A stretch of DNA of 64,000 nucleotides, from NCBI GenBank assembly GCA_034766995.1, contig CM068316.1, positions 22,357,090 to 22,421,089 of the forward strand. The letters are read 5' to 3'. Source of the DNA: Acanthacorydalis orientalis. Taxonomy: Eukaryota; Arthropoda; Insecta; Megaloptera; Corydalidae. Shown piece after piece: positions 22,924-35,269 of this stretch. Within the stretch, counting starts at the first letter, position 1; the number at the start of each line of letters is the position of its first letter. The notes beneath the pieces are model-generated. The model saw only the letters and a program-made list of their open reading frames with translations. It was not told the origin of the DNA and searched no databases. Made by a program: the position numbers and the translations under genes.

Positions 22924-24030
22924 AAGGTTGCGCAAAAAACGAAGGGGCTTAAAGCATTATTTTTTTTTGTTTTGTAATATTTTCATCTTTTTTTATTTCA
23001 TTTAATGTAGATAACGGTGAGGATTTTTTCCTGATTACACATGAAAATGATATCACGTAAACGATGCTCATTTTCAACTTCGCAAAGTCGATCTATTTCT
23101 GAGGAATTCACTTTTCTCTGGATTTCTGGATATAACCCCAGAAATTCTTCTCGTATGTTGTTCTTTAGCTGTAGGATGATTTTTGGCTTATTAACAAACA
23201 TACGTTTTTTTAAATAGTCTCAAAGAAAACAATCGGGTAGGCTCACATCAAGCGAACTCGCAACCAATTATAATCGCTTTTTTTGAAATTATGCGTTTGC
23301 CAAAAGTGTCTCGTAAAAGTTCCATAACGAGTCTTGTTGTGTGCGCTTTGGCTCCATTTTGTGGAATCACATCTGTAGTCGATTATCAACAGCTGAGCTA
23401 AAAAACTTTCTATCATCGTATGATATTGAACATCATTTAGGACTACAGCAGTACCGTCCTTATTTTCAAAGAAATAAAGGCCTATATGCCTTTCGGACGT
23501 TACTCCGTACCAAACAGTACACTTAAGTCGCTGTAATTGTCGATGATGAAGTGGTTTTGGATTCTTTGTAATCTGTATTTTGTAGCTTTATTTATTCAAG
23601 AAGCGGAAATGAGCACATTTAAGTGGAAATGAGTTGCATCACTGATAATCAAATTATGAATAAATTCATTATTTTCTTCTGTTTGTTGCCGAAAACGAAT
23701 TGTACAATTAAAACAATGTTGATAATCTATTGGCTTTAGCTCTTGAACAAGTTGAATTTTGTATGGAAACACTTTTAATGCAGCCAAAGTTGTTTACAGT
23801 GACCTCCGAGATATTCCAAGTTGGTTTGAACGTCTTCTGGTTGATGTTTCAAGATTGTTTTCAATACTCTCTTGTACACGTTGAATACTTTCCTTAATTA
23901 GATCTGAACGATGTCTTCCAAATCGTGGTTGGTTACTAACTGCACTTTATTGTTAAAAACGTACAACCAAACAATTAATCCATTACACCGATAGTCTTGT
24001 TCGAGTATTAAAATAAGGAGGATATGGTCA
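22924..24030 (-). pseudogene. DD41D (rosa-type) mariner relic
   Basis: Read on the minus strand from about 24000. A decayed N-terminal DNA-binding part is followed by ALKVFPYKIQLVQELKP (23785-23735) and QQTEENNEFIHNLIISDATH with FHLNV (23700-23600), which carries the first catalytic Asp. Then a degraded middle including GVTSERHIGLYF, and a C-terminal part with NKPKIILQLKNNIREEF (23195-23145) and ENEHRLRDIIF. These blocks match the same protein type as the element at 59968-62110, whose catalytic spacing is DD41D. The second and third catalytic blocks are decayed, and terminal repeats are not clear. The left side abuts a TA repeat (22903-22923). Inactive. Confidence 0.8.
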
Positions 24031-25291
24031 CTGCGTCAAAATAATTGAAGACTGATTTTCAAATAAAATTTAATTATTTTGGTACATTGTTCTGCTTTGC
24101 ACTTTTCCATGTTAAATTCCTTAAGTTTTATTTATAAAATTCTGAAAAGAAGAGAAAAAACATTTAATAAAAAAAAAATATTAATTATTCAAACCTTTTT
24201 GTTTTCTTTTCTCCACCTTGTGTGTATATATATGTATATATACACACACACACACTGTTGTATATAATTATAAGAAGAAAGGAATGAGTTAATCGGCTTT
24301 GGTTTCATAATTAAAAATAGATAGTTAAGATATCTGGATTTGAAAATGTAATCGATGTTAGCAGTATGTTGTTTTGTGTGGGTGGTTATATATATATATA
24401 TATATATATATAAGTTTAGCATGCATACAATACATGTATGCAAATGTATGATTTAAAAGAACGTTAAAAGTAATACATAACTCTGATAAATGTCGCTGTA
24501 AGTGGAATTGTTTGAGTGACATATAAAATAATAGAAATAAAAAATGTCAAACATACAAAACATTGAATATAAAATATAGCTTATATTACTGAATTAAAAT
24601 TTTGTTTAAAACTTTGTACAGAATTAAGTGTTTATGCGAATATGTACATTGAAATAAAGGATACCAGTTTGTACCAAAATGTATTTGTTGAGTTGCGTTC
24701 ATGTTATACTTCTGAAATCCTATTACTTCAAATGTGATTTTTTAAATGAATATATAAAATTAAAAATGGTTTTTAGAGAATAATATTTAGACAATATTTT
24801 GGAAACAAGACAGACAATATTGGAAATAATTTATTTTTTTAATTATATGTGATGCAGTTAAATTATGACAACTTCAGTAAATAGTATGAATGCTAATTAA
24901 TTTACTGTTTTTATAAAAATGTTTGATAGTGTTTTCAAAATAATATTAAAATGACTCTCAAATATTTTTTTAGTTATTTTTACATAATTTTACATCAATG
25001 GTTAAAAAAAATATTTTTGAAAATAGAAATTCATTAAATAAACTATTGTTTTAATGAAAAAATAATTACTTATCGTTTTTTTTTTGAGTTGTATTTATTA
25101 TACTCTTTCAATATTATATATAAATGTATAGAAATATTTGCAATTAAGTAGTACTATTTAAGCTAATTATTAATACAGCGAGAAATCTAGATATAAGGTA
25201 TGTTCAATTCGAAGACCAGTAATTATATAAATTGCTTATTAATACTTTTTTTAAGAATATCGAGATACAGAGTCTAGAATTTTAGAAGTAC
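24031..25291. other. AT-rich intergenic DNA
   Basis: Short TA/CA repeats at 24222-24256 and (TA)n at 24388-24412. Nothing else recognised. Confidence 0.6.
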
Positions 25292-25775
25292 TGGGTTGGT
25301 AGAAAAATAACTGTGAGTTGTGACCTCCAAATTCATATATACGAGTACATTTTTTCTTTTTTATTTTTTCTAGCTGTTTTAAGAGGTCTAGAACTGTCGG
25401 ATAGCTAACGCCTAAATTTGTGCAAGCTCTAAAATTGTTGTGCGTTGTTCTGATTCAACTTACGCTTTCAGTTGGTCATTATGAACTAAAGAAGGACTGC
25501 CACGACCTTCTTCATCTTCAAGGTTCTCGTCCTTAGTATGAAATTTCTGGAACCACCATTGCACCGTACGTTCCTTAACAGTACACACAACAAAATCATC
25601 GTTAAATTTACGAGTAGTTTCTGCTGATTTAACACCCGTTTTGAACTCGTATAAAAAATTGCTCTTATTTGCTTCTTTTCCACCTTAAATTCAATTGCCC
25701 AGTTTGAAGCAAAATTAACAATAAAACCAAAGTTGATGTTACCAAAATACTGACCGAAAAATGTACTTTAAATTG
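25292..25775 (-). mobile_element. family B mariner deletion derivative, inverted, 5' end lost
   Basis: The 3' end of the family is at the left (TGGGTTGGTAGAAAAATAAC). The minus strand then gives the second helix-turn-helix, the linker EDEEGRGSPS, WWFQKF and, at 25683, the start MEKKQIRAIF. The outer 5' end of about 60 bp is missing. A frameshift within the N-terminal domain is visible because the frame 25683-25486 leaves the family sequence after about 10 residues. This is the only B copy in reverse orientation. Confidence 0.85.
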
Positions 25776-26443
25776 AAATATTATCTGTTTTGAATTCGTT
25801 TGTATTGAATTAGTAATTATTAAAAATAATCCAGGAAAATTTATATTTAATAATTGGATAAAGGAGATTAAAAATGATTTTAATACAATAATTTGAAAAA
25901 AAAATATCAGTGATTATTTAGTGAAATCGCTGAAATGACACTAAAATTGCATTTTCGATTTATATTTGTCTTTTTAGTGAGATTGCAAGTGAATATTGTT
26001 TTATGAACTGATTTTTATTAATGAAGTAATATATAGTAAGTGTTGGCAGAAATTGTAGCAAATTTTATTAATCAGTAAGTTTATATTCTCATATATCGTA
26101 CGAGTTGGGTGTGGCTGCGAGTACTTGCATGTGTAATTTGTTTTTAATTATACAATGAATGAATCATTTAGTTTATTGCTAATAATAATAACAATATGAT
26201 CTTATGTGCTTTGTGACGTTATTTGATTAAAATGAATAAAAATAGTAGGAATTATTTGAAAATCGAATTGATATTCGTACAAGAATCTTGTTAAATTTGT
26301 AATTTATGGTTTATCTTCAATTTTTCAATTATTTCATCATAGTTTACCTTATTTAATTTTCATTTGGAACATATTAAAATTAGAAAAATATCTCAAAATT
26401 TTATTGTTGGATTTTTCGTTGACGACGATAAGATCTTTTAAAG
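25776..26443. other. AT-rich intergenic DNA, nothing recognised
   Basis: No motif or repeat that I can support. Confidence 0.6.
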
Positions 26444-27306
26444 CAGTGGTCCCACATCTATTGAGGTGAGCGCCACGTAAGTACATAGAAAGTGCTAAGC
26501 GGGTCGAATCTAAAAAAAACTATTTTATTTTCCTATAATTATATATATCATACTTAGAAATGAATAAATGGAAGAGTTTTTATCCGTTAGAAAATAAAAG
26601 AATCCAAATAGATCAAATATGCACAACAATAATTAAATATGGATAAGTAAAGGGCGTTTTTCAAGAAAATAGGTGTAAGAAAAGAAAGAATTTTTATTTA
26701 TTTACATGTACAGTTTTAAAAAATATCTCAAAAATCAGGGTGGTATCAAATCAATACCTGAAAGTATTAAAAAGCTTTAATGTGAAGAATGAGCTTGGTT
26801 TGTTAATCTTTGAATTACTTTTTTAATATTTGATGTTAAGTTCAAAACATATTTTTAAACAATCTTTCAAATGGTTATCTGTCAATATTGAGCAGTTTTT
26901 TGACTTACTATATTTCATTCTGGAGAATGTCTGTTCGCAAATATACGTGATACCGAATTTGGAAATCATTTTTCTTGCAACATTCTTAATATTGCTCTAA
27001 TTACTTTCTGGCAACAAAGAATAGAAGATAATTAAATTTTCATTTTGAAATAGTGGTTTTAATATAACATTAGTTTGCAAATCTATTAATTCTAATTGCA
27101 TATTTGTATCAACATCATTAAAACAATATCAAAGCGATTTTGATGTAAAATAAAGGATTTTTCATGGAAATAAAGAATTTTTCAGGAGTATTTCGAATAA
27201 ACTTATCTTAAGGGATATCTCTATTAATATCCATTATGTCCGCGGGCCACATAAAAACTTTACGCAGACCGAATCTGGCCTGCGACCCGTAGTTTGAGGA
27301 TCCCTG
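26444..27306 (-). mobile_element. hAT relic with 8-bp TSD and dimerisation-domain remnant
   Basis: Left end CAGTGGTCCCACATCT and right end, complement CAGGGATCCTCAAACT, are hAT-type ends. The flanks TTTTAAAG (26436-26443) and TTTTATAG (27307-27314) agree at 7 of 8 bases. On the minus strand about 26975-26840 reads KFGITYICEQTFSRMKYSKS followed by KNCSILTDNHLKDCL, the conserved C-terminal hAT dimerisation motif (CExxFSxM, KS, LTDxHL). The right end has the GGCCNGCG-rich stretch usual in this hAT group. At 863 bp, most of the transposase is missing. Confidence 0.88.
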
Positions 27307-27797
27307 TTTTATAGATTCAAATTATAAATAGTGTTCATATATACATGGATGTAAAACGATGAATGCTTCGCCGTCAATAAGATATTTGAAGTGATTCGAG
27401 AGCAAAAACTACCCAAGATAAATAAGTCACGAGAGTAACCAGGACTATGACCACCAGAATAGCTTTATAAAAATATGGAAATACTTTATTAATGTTGATA
27501 AAGTGCTCTATTAAAATTTCATTTAGGTTTTGCTATGTTAATGGATAACTATTTATCATTCAATGATTAATATATCATCTACGTATTTGTAAAGATAAAT
27601 TATTGATATGAACAGTTTGTTTCAATAAATGATTTGTTGACATATATAATCCATGATATAAAATACTCTTATAAAGTTTTATATTTCAATAAAGTTAAAG
27701 AAATTATTGATTATATTTCTAATTTGGTAAAAAAAGTGTTATTTGGTTTTTCACTCTTTTAGTAAAATTTAATTTTTTTTTATTCAATAGATATTAA
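27307..27797. other. AT-rich intergenic DNA, nothing recognised
   Basis: No gene or repeat seen. Confidence 0.6.
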
Positions 27798-28492
27798 CCC
27801 TTATCACTTCCAGAAAATTATAGCACGTTTGTTAGCTAACTCAAAACGAATTATGTGAATTTTAACGTGCTAAGAAAAGACGCTACATATTTTTTATAAG
27901 GTAGTTGTTTATTAGTAAGAATATTTATAAATATTGTGTAAGCACAAATACCAAAAGAAAAAAAGAAAAGAATGTTATAAAAAAAATATTATTTTTATAA
28001 TTTTTTTTTATTTTATTAGTTTCAAAAGGATTTTTCAATGTGATTTGCTTAAAAATACAAAACATAAGAACTATGTATGTCATTATTATATTATTTTCGA
28101 TTGTTATATGTAATTCATTTTTTATATTCTTCTTTTGTATGATATTGGAGAAAATTTCACTGCTGCTACTATTCTCATCACTGCTATCACTTTAGTCTTC
28201 AACATAAAACTCATCATCTCTACCGTCTGTTTCTATATTTTCTGATTCTATTTTTATATAAACTATTATATAACGGGAATAACGTTTGAAATAAATTAAA
28301 TAAAAATGAACAAGTTATTAGAAAATGACTGCAGATGTTTTCAGAGGAACAATGTAAGATCTGCGTTGACTAACAACGAAATAAACAAAACAACTCAAAC
28401 GCAAATATTCTGGCAGCAGTACTGCCTCTTCGAGTAGAACGGTGAAAGCATTATGCGCTTGGCAGCATTATTTCTGGTTGGCGTGATGAGGA
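27798..28492 (-). mobile_element. piggyBac-type non-autonomous element
   Basis: Flanked by TTAA on both sides (27794-27797 and 28493-28496), the known piggyBac target. The left end CCCTTATCACTTCCAGAAAA and the right end, complement TCCTCATCACGCCAACCAGA, are inverted repeats with an offset. On the minus strand around 28255-28140 a frame reads IESENIETDGRDDEFYVED, a stop, then SDSSDENSSSSEIF: an acidic, Ser/Asp-rich stretch like the N-terminal region of piggyBac transposases. No DDD/E core is present, so this is a deleted copy that would have relied on another element's enzyme. Borders are clear; the coding link is inference. Confidence 0.75.
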
Positions 28493-28498
28493 TTAATA

Positions 28499-29046
28499 TT
28501 ACGCAGTTAGGAAAATAATTGCGGTTTTTGTTTTCTGAATTCTAATCTTAATTTTTTCAATGAAAGTGTCATTTTATTGTGTTCATGTTAATATAATTTT
28601 AAAGTGCTTTTTTCTTATTGTACTTTGGCAACATCGACTTTCGTTTTATTACTAATTTTGCTTTAAATTGGGTTATTGAATTACAGATGGAAAAGAAGCA
28701 AATAAGAGTAATTTTTTGTATGAGTTCAAAACGGGCGGTAAAGCAGCAGAAAGTATTCGTAAAGTAAACGATGCTTTTACTGTGTGTACTGTTAAGGAAC
28801 GTACGATGTAATGGTGGCTCCAAAAGGCACGAAAGCCTTGAAGATGAAGAAGGTGTCGGGCATCATTCTCCATTTCATAACGAATAACTGAAGGCGTTGA
28901 ATCAGAACCATTCATAACAATTCGAGAGCTTACACAAAAGTTAGGCGTTAGTCATTCAACAGTTATGGACCTCGTAAATTAAAAATTCTATATGAATTTG
29001 AAGGTTATAAACGCCAATTATTTTTCTACCAACTAATACCAACTAA
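28499..29046 (+). mobile_element. family B mariner deletion derivative (copy B2)
   Basis: Begins 2 bp after the TTAA of the piggyBac-type element, with a mutated end (TTACGCAGTTAGGAAAATAA). The start MEKKQIRVIF lies at 28687. The helix-turn-helix, the linker and LTQKLGVSHSTVMD follow, then the 3' end CCAACTAATACCAACTAATA with a small duplication. Several frameshifts. No catalytic domain. Confidence 0.85.
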
Positions 29047-30189
29047 TATATTTCAATATAAATTTTTATAGTATTTTATTGTTAAAAATATAACTTTTTT
29101 TTATAAATTATAACACATGTTAACTTTTCTTTCTAACTTAAATGAAAACAAAATATTATATTAATGAATTTATTACAAGTAGATGTAAAATAATAAAATG
29201 GAGAACAAATAAAATGTGGATGAATTGACAGATAGATAGTAATTGTTGAAACATTGTTGAAACGCGCCTGAAAAATGATAATTGCTTTATAAATTAAAAG
29301 CAGTCTGCACAAAAGTTCATTTATTAAAAAAAAAAACATACGGTTATATCTATTATGAAATATATGTTTTTCTACCTGTTACAAATTAGAGTATTTAAAT
29401 CAGGCTAGTATTGATATAAAATTTTATCAGTTTATGCAATTGTTTATTCAAGTTCATTAGTGATCAAGTTCATTAGTTTTCCCAAATTTAACTTATTGTG
29501 TTTTTGTCATTGATTATTTATGAGTTTTTAATTTTTTATATCTGCCCAGTTATTTATACGGGCTTCTTGTTTTTATATACATCCTTTTTTAATATATTTT
29601 TTATATTATTAAGATTGTTGTTTCGATTATTATATAATCCTAAGTTTAATTAATACAAAATAAGTTTTGGTTGATTTTTTATTTGTTTCTTATTTTAAGA
29701 AAATAACAAGAAAAAATTGATCATTTTTTGAATTTATGAAAGTGAAATAAGAGTACTAAGTGTCAAAATAAAACCATTATATTACATAACACGGAGAAAC
29801 AACAAAGAAGAAAAATAAAAAGAATATGAAGACAAATAGGACTTTTACATAATTTGGATAACAGTATTTAAAAGTAATAGGCGGGATATATTGTAAGAAA
29901 AAAGACCATTAACAGGAAGTATATGCAAGGAATAGAGTGCCGAGAAAAAATATTAATTAGGAATCGAGAAATATTAAAAAGAATTAAAAAGAAATTTATG
30001 GATAGCGGGATAAGTGTTAGAAATATATGAAAAAAGAACATAACTGATTTTGTGTCTTTTTTAATGGAAATATTTTTTTTATATATTTTTTTAGCTACGT
30101 TATTAAGTGCAGGCAAAATAAAAATAAGACCATAGAAATAAAGAATAGTAGAAGTAATGACGAATTCAATTTGCTAATTGTATTTGAAA
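29047..30189. other. AT-rich intergenic DNA, nothing recognised
   Basis: No gene or element seen; open frames here show AT-driven composition only. Confidence 0.6.
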
Positions 30190-30400
30190 AGTCAAGAATA
30201 TATCACAAAAATAGTTCTGACACTGTCGTTAAATTAAATTTCACAAATGAATTCTTTTTTCATCAAACAAACCACACCAATATTTTTCGATCAAAAATAT
30301 CCAAGGAATTGTTAATGATTATTTTCAATTATCGTTTATGTGCATTTCTATGATAACACCATCATCCCCAGAGTGCAAAATTACCGAATATTGTCAATCT
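30190..30400 (+). repeat. single arm of a dispersed foldback repeat
   Basis: Matches 53236-53410 with substitutions: TTTCACAAATGAATTC at 30239, CAAACCACA, TTTTTCGATC (30282) and GTTTATGTGCATTTC (30335). The copy at 53 kb has a second, inverted arm that is missing or decayed here. Confidence 0.6.
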
Positions 30401-30572
30401 AATAACAATTTAATATTTTTGGTGTGAATTTGCCTTTAAAATAATAATTGACTTTTTTATATTTGGATAGATTTGTATTTAAAGTTAAATAGTAATAATG
30501 TTATATATTTTATTATTTTATTCGAAAAGTGATGTATTTTGTTTTTATTCTTTATTTTTTCGATTGGGCTTA

Positions 30573-31857
30573 TACGAGGGTCGTTTGATAAGTTTAGTAA
30601 ATTTCTATGGAATGGCGCCATCATTCATTTGGTAACGTCACGGCTATCAGGTGTCACTTTTCAAACTAGTATTGGAGAAATCGGTCAGAAGCGACGCGTT
30701 ATTCACGTTCTACAGATGTTCAAAGCGAGCATTGTAGCAGTTGCCACACAAATGTAAAACGAGTTTCGTGCAGTGATAAAACATTTTTATTTGAAAAGTG
30801 CACGGCCTCTCAGATGAAAGCGGAGTTGGATGAAGTTTATGGGGACTCGGCATTAGCATTAACGACAGTTTATTTCTGGATAAATGAGTTTAAACCTGAC
30901 CGAACATACATTGAAGATGAAGCGCGCTCTGGACGCCCAGTTGAAGTCACCACAACGGATATCGTTAAAAAAATCCATGGTATCGTTATGAAAGACCGCT
31001 GAGTGAAAATGTGCGAGATTGCTGAGACTGTAAGCATCTCAACAGAACGAGAGCATAATATCCTGCACGAAAAATTGCTCATGAGAAAGCTGTGTGCGCA
31101 ATGGGTGCCGCGATTATTGATTGTCGACCAAAAACGTACGCGAAAGGGTATTTCAACCTAGTGTTTGGCGATGTTTAATTGCAATTAGAAAGATTTTTTG
31201 TATCAAATCGTTACCGTGGATGAACATGGATTCACTGCACATTTAAGTCGAAGCAGTAGTCAAAGTAGTAGACAATGACTTGTGAAAATGCGTCAAAAAA
31301 GACGATGACAGTTTTATCGGCTGGGAAGATGATGGCCACTTTTTTTTGGGATTCTCAAGAAATCATCCTGAACGACTACTGAACGAAGTAAAAAACGATA
31401 CAGGAGCTTATTATGCAAAATTATTGGATCGTTTGAAAGAAGAACTGAAACACAAATGGCCAAGATTAGCGCACAAAAAAGTACTTTTCATCAGAACAAC
31501 GCGCCGTTCCACAAATTAACCGTCAGAATGGTAAAATTGCACGAATTAGGTTTCGAATTGATTCCTCATCCACTCTATTCTCAGGAATTGCCTCCGTGTG
31601 ACTTCTTTCTATTTCTAAACTTAAATATTTGGTTCGGTGGGAAGAAATTTTCCTTGAATGAGGATGTTATCGCCGACGTCAATACATATTTTACAGACTT
31701 TGAGAAAAGCTACTTTTACGACGGGATGAAAAAAATGGAATTTCGCTAAATCAAGTGTATAGTCCTCAATGGAGACCATTTTGAAAAATAAAATCGTTTT
31801 TTTCCCAAAAAACTATGTTTAACTTGCTTTTTTATCATACTTGTCAAACGATCCTTG

Positions 31858-31858
<1 letters not shown>
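30573..31858 (+). mobile_element. family A mariner, full length, dead
   Basis: The left end TACGAGGGTCGTTTGATAAG and the right end, whose complement is TACAAGGATCGTTTGACAAG, are matching inverted repeats. The right side leads straight into a (TA)n tract, fitting insertion at TA. The length, about 1.29 kb, is that of an intact mariner. Two other copies, at 1-1010 and 51499-52391, are in the opposite orientation. Confidence 0.92.
30752..31787 (+). pseudogene. family A mariner transposase, full length with stops
   Basis: The start codon at 30752 is followed by a stop as codon 2 (ATGTAA where ATGGAA is expected). The rest follows the family: KAELDEVYGDSALALTTVYF (helix-turn-helix), EARSGRPVEVTT linker, second helix-turn-helix after a TGA at about 31000, KLLMRKLCAQWVPRLL, first catalytic Asp in IVTVDEHGF (about 31205-31230), a frameshifted middle, then FHQNNAPFH (about 31490) where the second catalytic Asp is Asn, and PPCDFFLF (about 31587-31610) with the third Asp. 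The end is HFEK before TAA at 31785-31787. The total is about 345 codons, the normal mariner size. Inactive. Confidence 0.9.

Positions 31859-31860
<2 letters not shown>

Positions 31861-31922
<62 letters not shown>
31861..31922. repeat. (TA)n microsatellite at a mariner border
   Basis: Pure TA tract starting at the right terminus of the family A element. Confidence 0.95.
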
Positions 31923-31924
<2 letters not shown>

Positions 31925-33469
31925 TTTTTATGATCTCGAAGTTTATGATTACTATTTGTATCTTTCCACTTTTTTATTATCGATATTAATAGAAAGGAAC
32001 TATCATCAAGTTCCTTGTTGGCATTAATTTGTTTTTTGCTTTTTTTCCTGTCGTTCTACTATGTACTCGTCTTAGCTGAGAAAAATTGATCTTCATGGGA
32101 CTACACATACATACAACTATTAAGTTGGTCGATAACTTACTAGTTGGTCAATTTGAATGGAATGTGAAATCGGAACTGTTTGTGTGAGCTACTACCAACT
32201 GTAGACTGACTCGTATTTCGTCTTAAACGCTTGTGCGCATCTTACTCAAATGGCCAATTTTAGTTAGTCTGCGCTGACCGATTGATTGGCTGATTAAAAC
32301 TTACTAGTGCGCACGCATCCTAACTCTTAAGAAACAATAATAGAATAATGTTTTTATCTACATCATATTTAGAATTTTTGTATTTGATAATATTTTATCA
32401 TTAAGTGTATATGTACATACTTTTTATATTATTATTTCAATACAATAACGCATTTTTTTTTAAAAATAGAATTTTAAAAAACATAAAATCATAATATATT
32501 TAAGTACGGTATGTATACTTAAGTAATAATCTTTGTTATATAATATTTCATTAGTGGAAGTTATTTAAGAGGGCTGTAAATTTGCTTAAATCAAAATTTA
32601 TAACAGAGTTGGGAACTAAAGTATATAATAGTCATTAATATTGACGAAATTAAATGAATACCCAAAGAACGTTAGCATGAAATTTAGCACTGAAACTTTG
32701 TATTAGTGTCGCATAACAGTGAAGTAGTCGTGGACGAGTGTTCATAATTTTTCATCGTAATTGTTTAATATAGGTCATAGGTTTTGTTTATAATAATTTA
32801 CAAAACTCTGTTGTTTTACATAAAAAGAAACAGTTTGATTTCATTTTTAAAAATAATGTAATTATAACACGTATTCGTAATTTTTAAGTATTTTTATTGC
32901 CTAACCTATGTATATAATTATATTATCTATTTATATTAAATCAATTATATAAAATATATATATGGTATTTTGAAAAAATAGAACGGGATAATGTTTTTCT
33001 GTAATTTTATAAAAAAAATTATTCAATTCTTATTTTTTAAAAAAATATTTTACATAATCTATATCGATAAAAAAGAAACAATAATTTTTTTTACTAACTA
33101 TTTTTTATGGACTTAGCATATTAGTTAACGAAAAAATTTTTATCGATGAATATTTTGCAAAGTAAGATAATTTCAAAATAAAGTTCACAATTTTGGCATT
33201 TGGAATTGCTACTAACTTAGAAGTAATATGATAATAGCTTGTTATAAAATCATTTAAGCGAATTATCCGGTCTAGAACTTTCAGAAAATTGATTTTTCCA
33301 TTCTTTAATATTTGAAGAATGTGCACTTCCAAGGAAAATTTAAAATTCGAGAAATTACCTACGTTATAGACGTCTAAGTATCAGATGATGCATGGGAAAA
33401 ATTCTTGTAGCGTAAGACTTGAGACGTATTTTTTTTCGAAACGTCATTTTTAAACTGGTGGGACAAATA
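31923..33469. other. intergenic DNA with a less AT-rich islet
   Basis: Mostly AT-rich. The islet at about 32080-32330 has a more even base composition and repeats AACTTACTAGT at about 32128 and 32303. I cannot assign it to an element or a gene. Confidence 0.45.
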
Positions 33470-33917
33470 GAGTCAACCCTCCTATAACGTGATTAATTCA
33501 TACCGCGTTATATGAAAATCGCGTTAAGTAAAACTCAGAAGTATGTACATATAAATCAGGTTGATTCGTTCTGCATTTTATGAAAACTACATTCTCAGAG
33601 CACCTTACGTTATTAGTTTTGATAAAAACAGTAATATTGTATCGTTTCTAGTTTTACAGGGGAATTCCTTTACAACTGAAATTGGAAAATAGTGATGAAT
33701 GTGTATGAAAAAAGCAGGTGAATTCTCTATTACTTTCAATTGTTAAAGTGTAATAGCAAAAATCATGCCATAGAGAAACTGCTTAAGCTAATTAAGTTGT
33801 ATTTTATAAAGATCGTGTAAAAAGACTACCGCGTTATAGGAGTGCTGTCGCAATTTCATGCTCCGCGTTATATGGAAACCGTGTTATGAGAATACCGCAT
33901 TATAAGAGGGTTCACTG
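33470..33917. mobile_element. pogo-like MITE with TA target duplication
   Basis: The left end GAGTCAACCCTCCTATAACG and the right end, complement CAGTGAACCCTCTTATAATG, agree at about 16 of 20 positions, with TA outside each. Several GCGTTATA motifs sit near both ends (about 33500-33535 and 33830-33890), in the manner of subterminal transposase-binding repeats. There is no coding sequence in the 448 bp. The CAGTNNAACC end type recalls pogo/Tigger elements; this class call is from memory. Confidence 0.65.
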
Positions 33918-35269
33918 TATCTCAAAGATCAATTGATAGATTCACGTGAATCCTTTTTTTAATTAAAAAAAAAGTTCAGCTACGTAGTGAACTTTTAATA
34001 TTTTGAAATATTTAACATTTTCAATTTTTTAAGGAGTCGAATAACACAAAAATGACAAAAATATACATTTAGACTTTAAAGAGTCATAACTTTATCAAAA
34101 AACTTTTTTTAGCGTTCATAGGTCATTTCCTCTGAAATTTTGTACTCTTTATGTTTTAAATCAACACTTAAGGCGCTAGACATCCCACCGTCAAAGATTT
34201 CTGAGAGGTTCGCTACGAAAATCGTCCTGAATTAAAAACCAAAAATTATTTTGTAATCTCAAATAGATGTTAAATGAAATGCGGAAAGCCCCATAGAATT
34301 ATATTTTTTATTTTCTTTAGAAAAAAATCTTAAAAATTATCCTATTTTGAGGCGTCTTCCGGAAACTCCTCTTAATCAATATAACGTGAATATAATATAC
34401 AATTCAAAATATTATATACAACCAAATTAAATGTGATATATATAAATTATATATATATATATATAGTATACACACAAAATCAATATACACTTTTTCAAAT
34501 CAATGTAAAAAGAGCTCAACGAAATATATGCATTGCTTTTTTATGTAAATTTGTAATTTTCTGAATTTTTTAATAGTAAAAATACTATAAAAATGAATCT
34601 AATTTATAGATTGTATCTGAGTTCAAAGTTATGCAAAGTGGTAAAAATATTTTAATTTAAAATAGGGTAACTCAAAATTAATAAGATAATTTTCAATCTT
34701 TGAAAGAAATACCTGCAGATTACAGTGAAATTATTATGGGATATTTATCAGTGTTTTTGAGTTCGAATTTTAACTTTCAAATGTAGGTTAAATAAAAAAA
34801 AGATTTTTTAGTAAATTTACACTTTAACTACAGTAATTAAATTCGTGAAAATTCCTGAAATTAAATCATAATACTTTAAAGTATTGTGAAATCATTTGTT
34901 GAATACTGTGTTAATATAAAAATATATCGAGAAAAAGGGATTGAAATAAAATTTTCAGAAAAATTAAAAATCAGAAGAATCTTAAAGAAATGATAGTGAT
35001 AAATGTATTAAATAAAAAAATATTTTGAGTTTGGTGTAAGAAAACGAATATGAAAAAGAAAAATTATAATTAAAAGTTGTTAATGAGAAAATGAAATGTA
35101 AAAAAAACTGTGTCCGTATTAAAATTCTTTTCGAGGACTGTAGAGAACGTACAATTCAAATTCAAAACAATTATCCGTCTTCGTCTAAAAAAATCATACA
35201 AAACAATTTGATATTCATGTCTAGATGATTATTGTTGTTATTATCATTAGAGGATAACAAATGCGACCA
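33918..35269. other. AT-rich intergenic DNA
   Basis: Short TA repeat at 34436-34465. No gene recognised. Confidence 0.6.
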
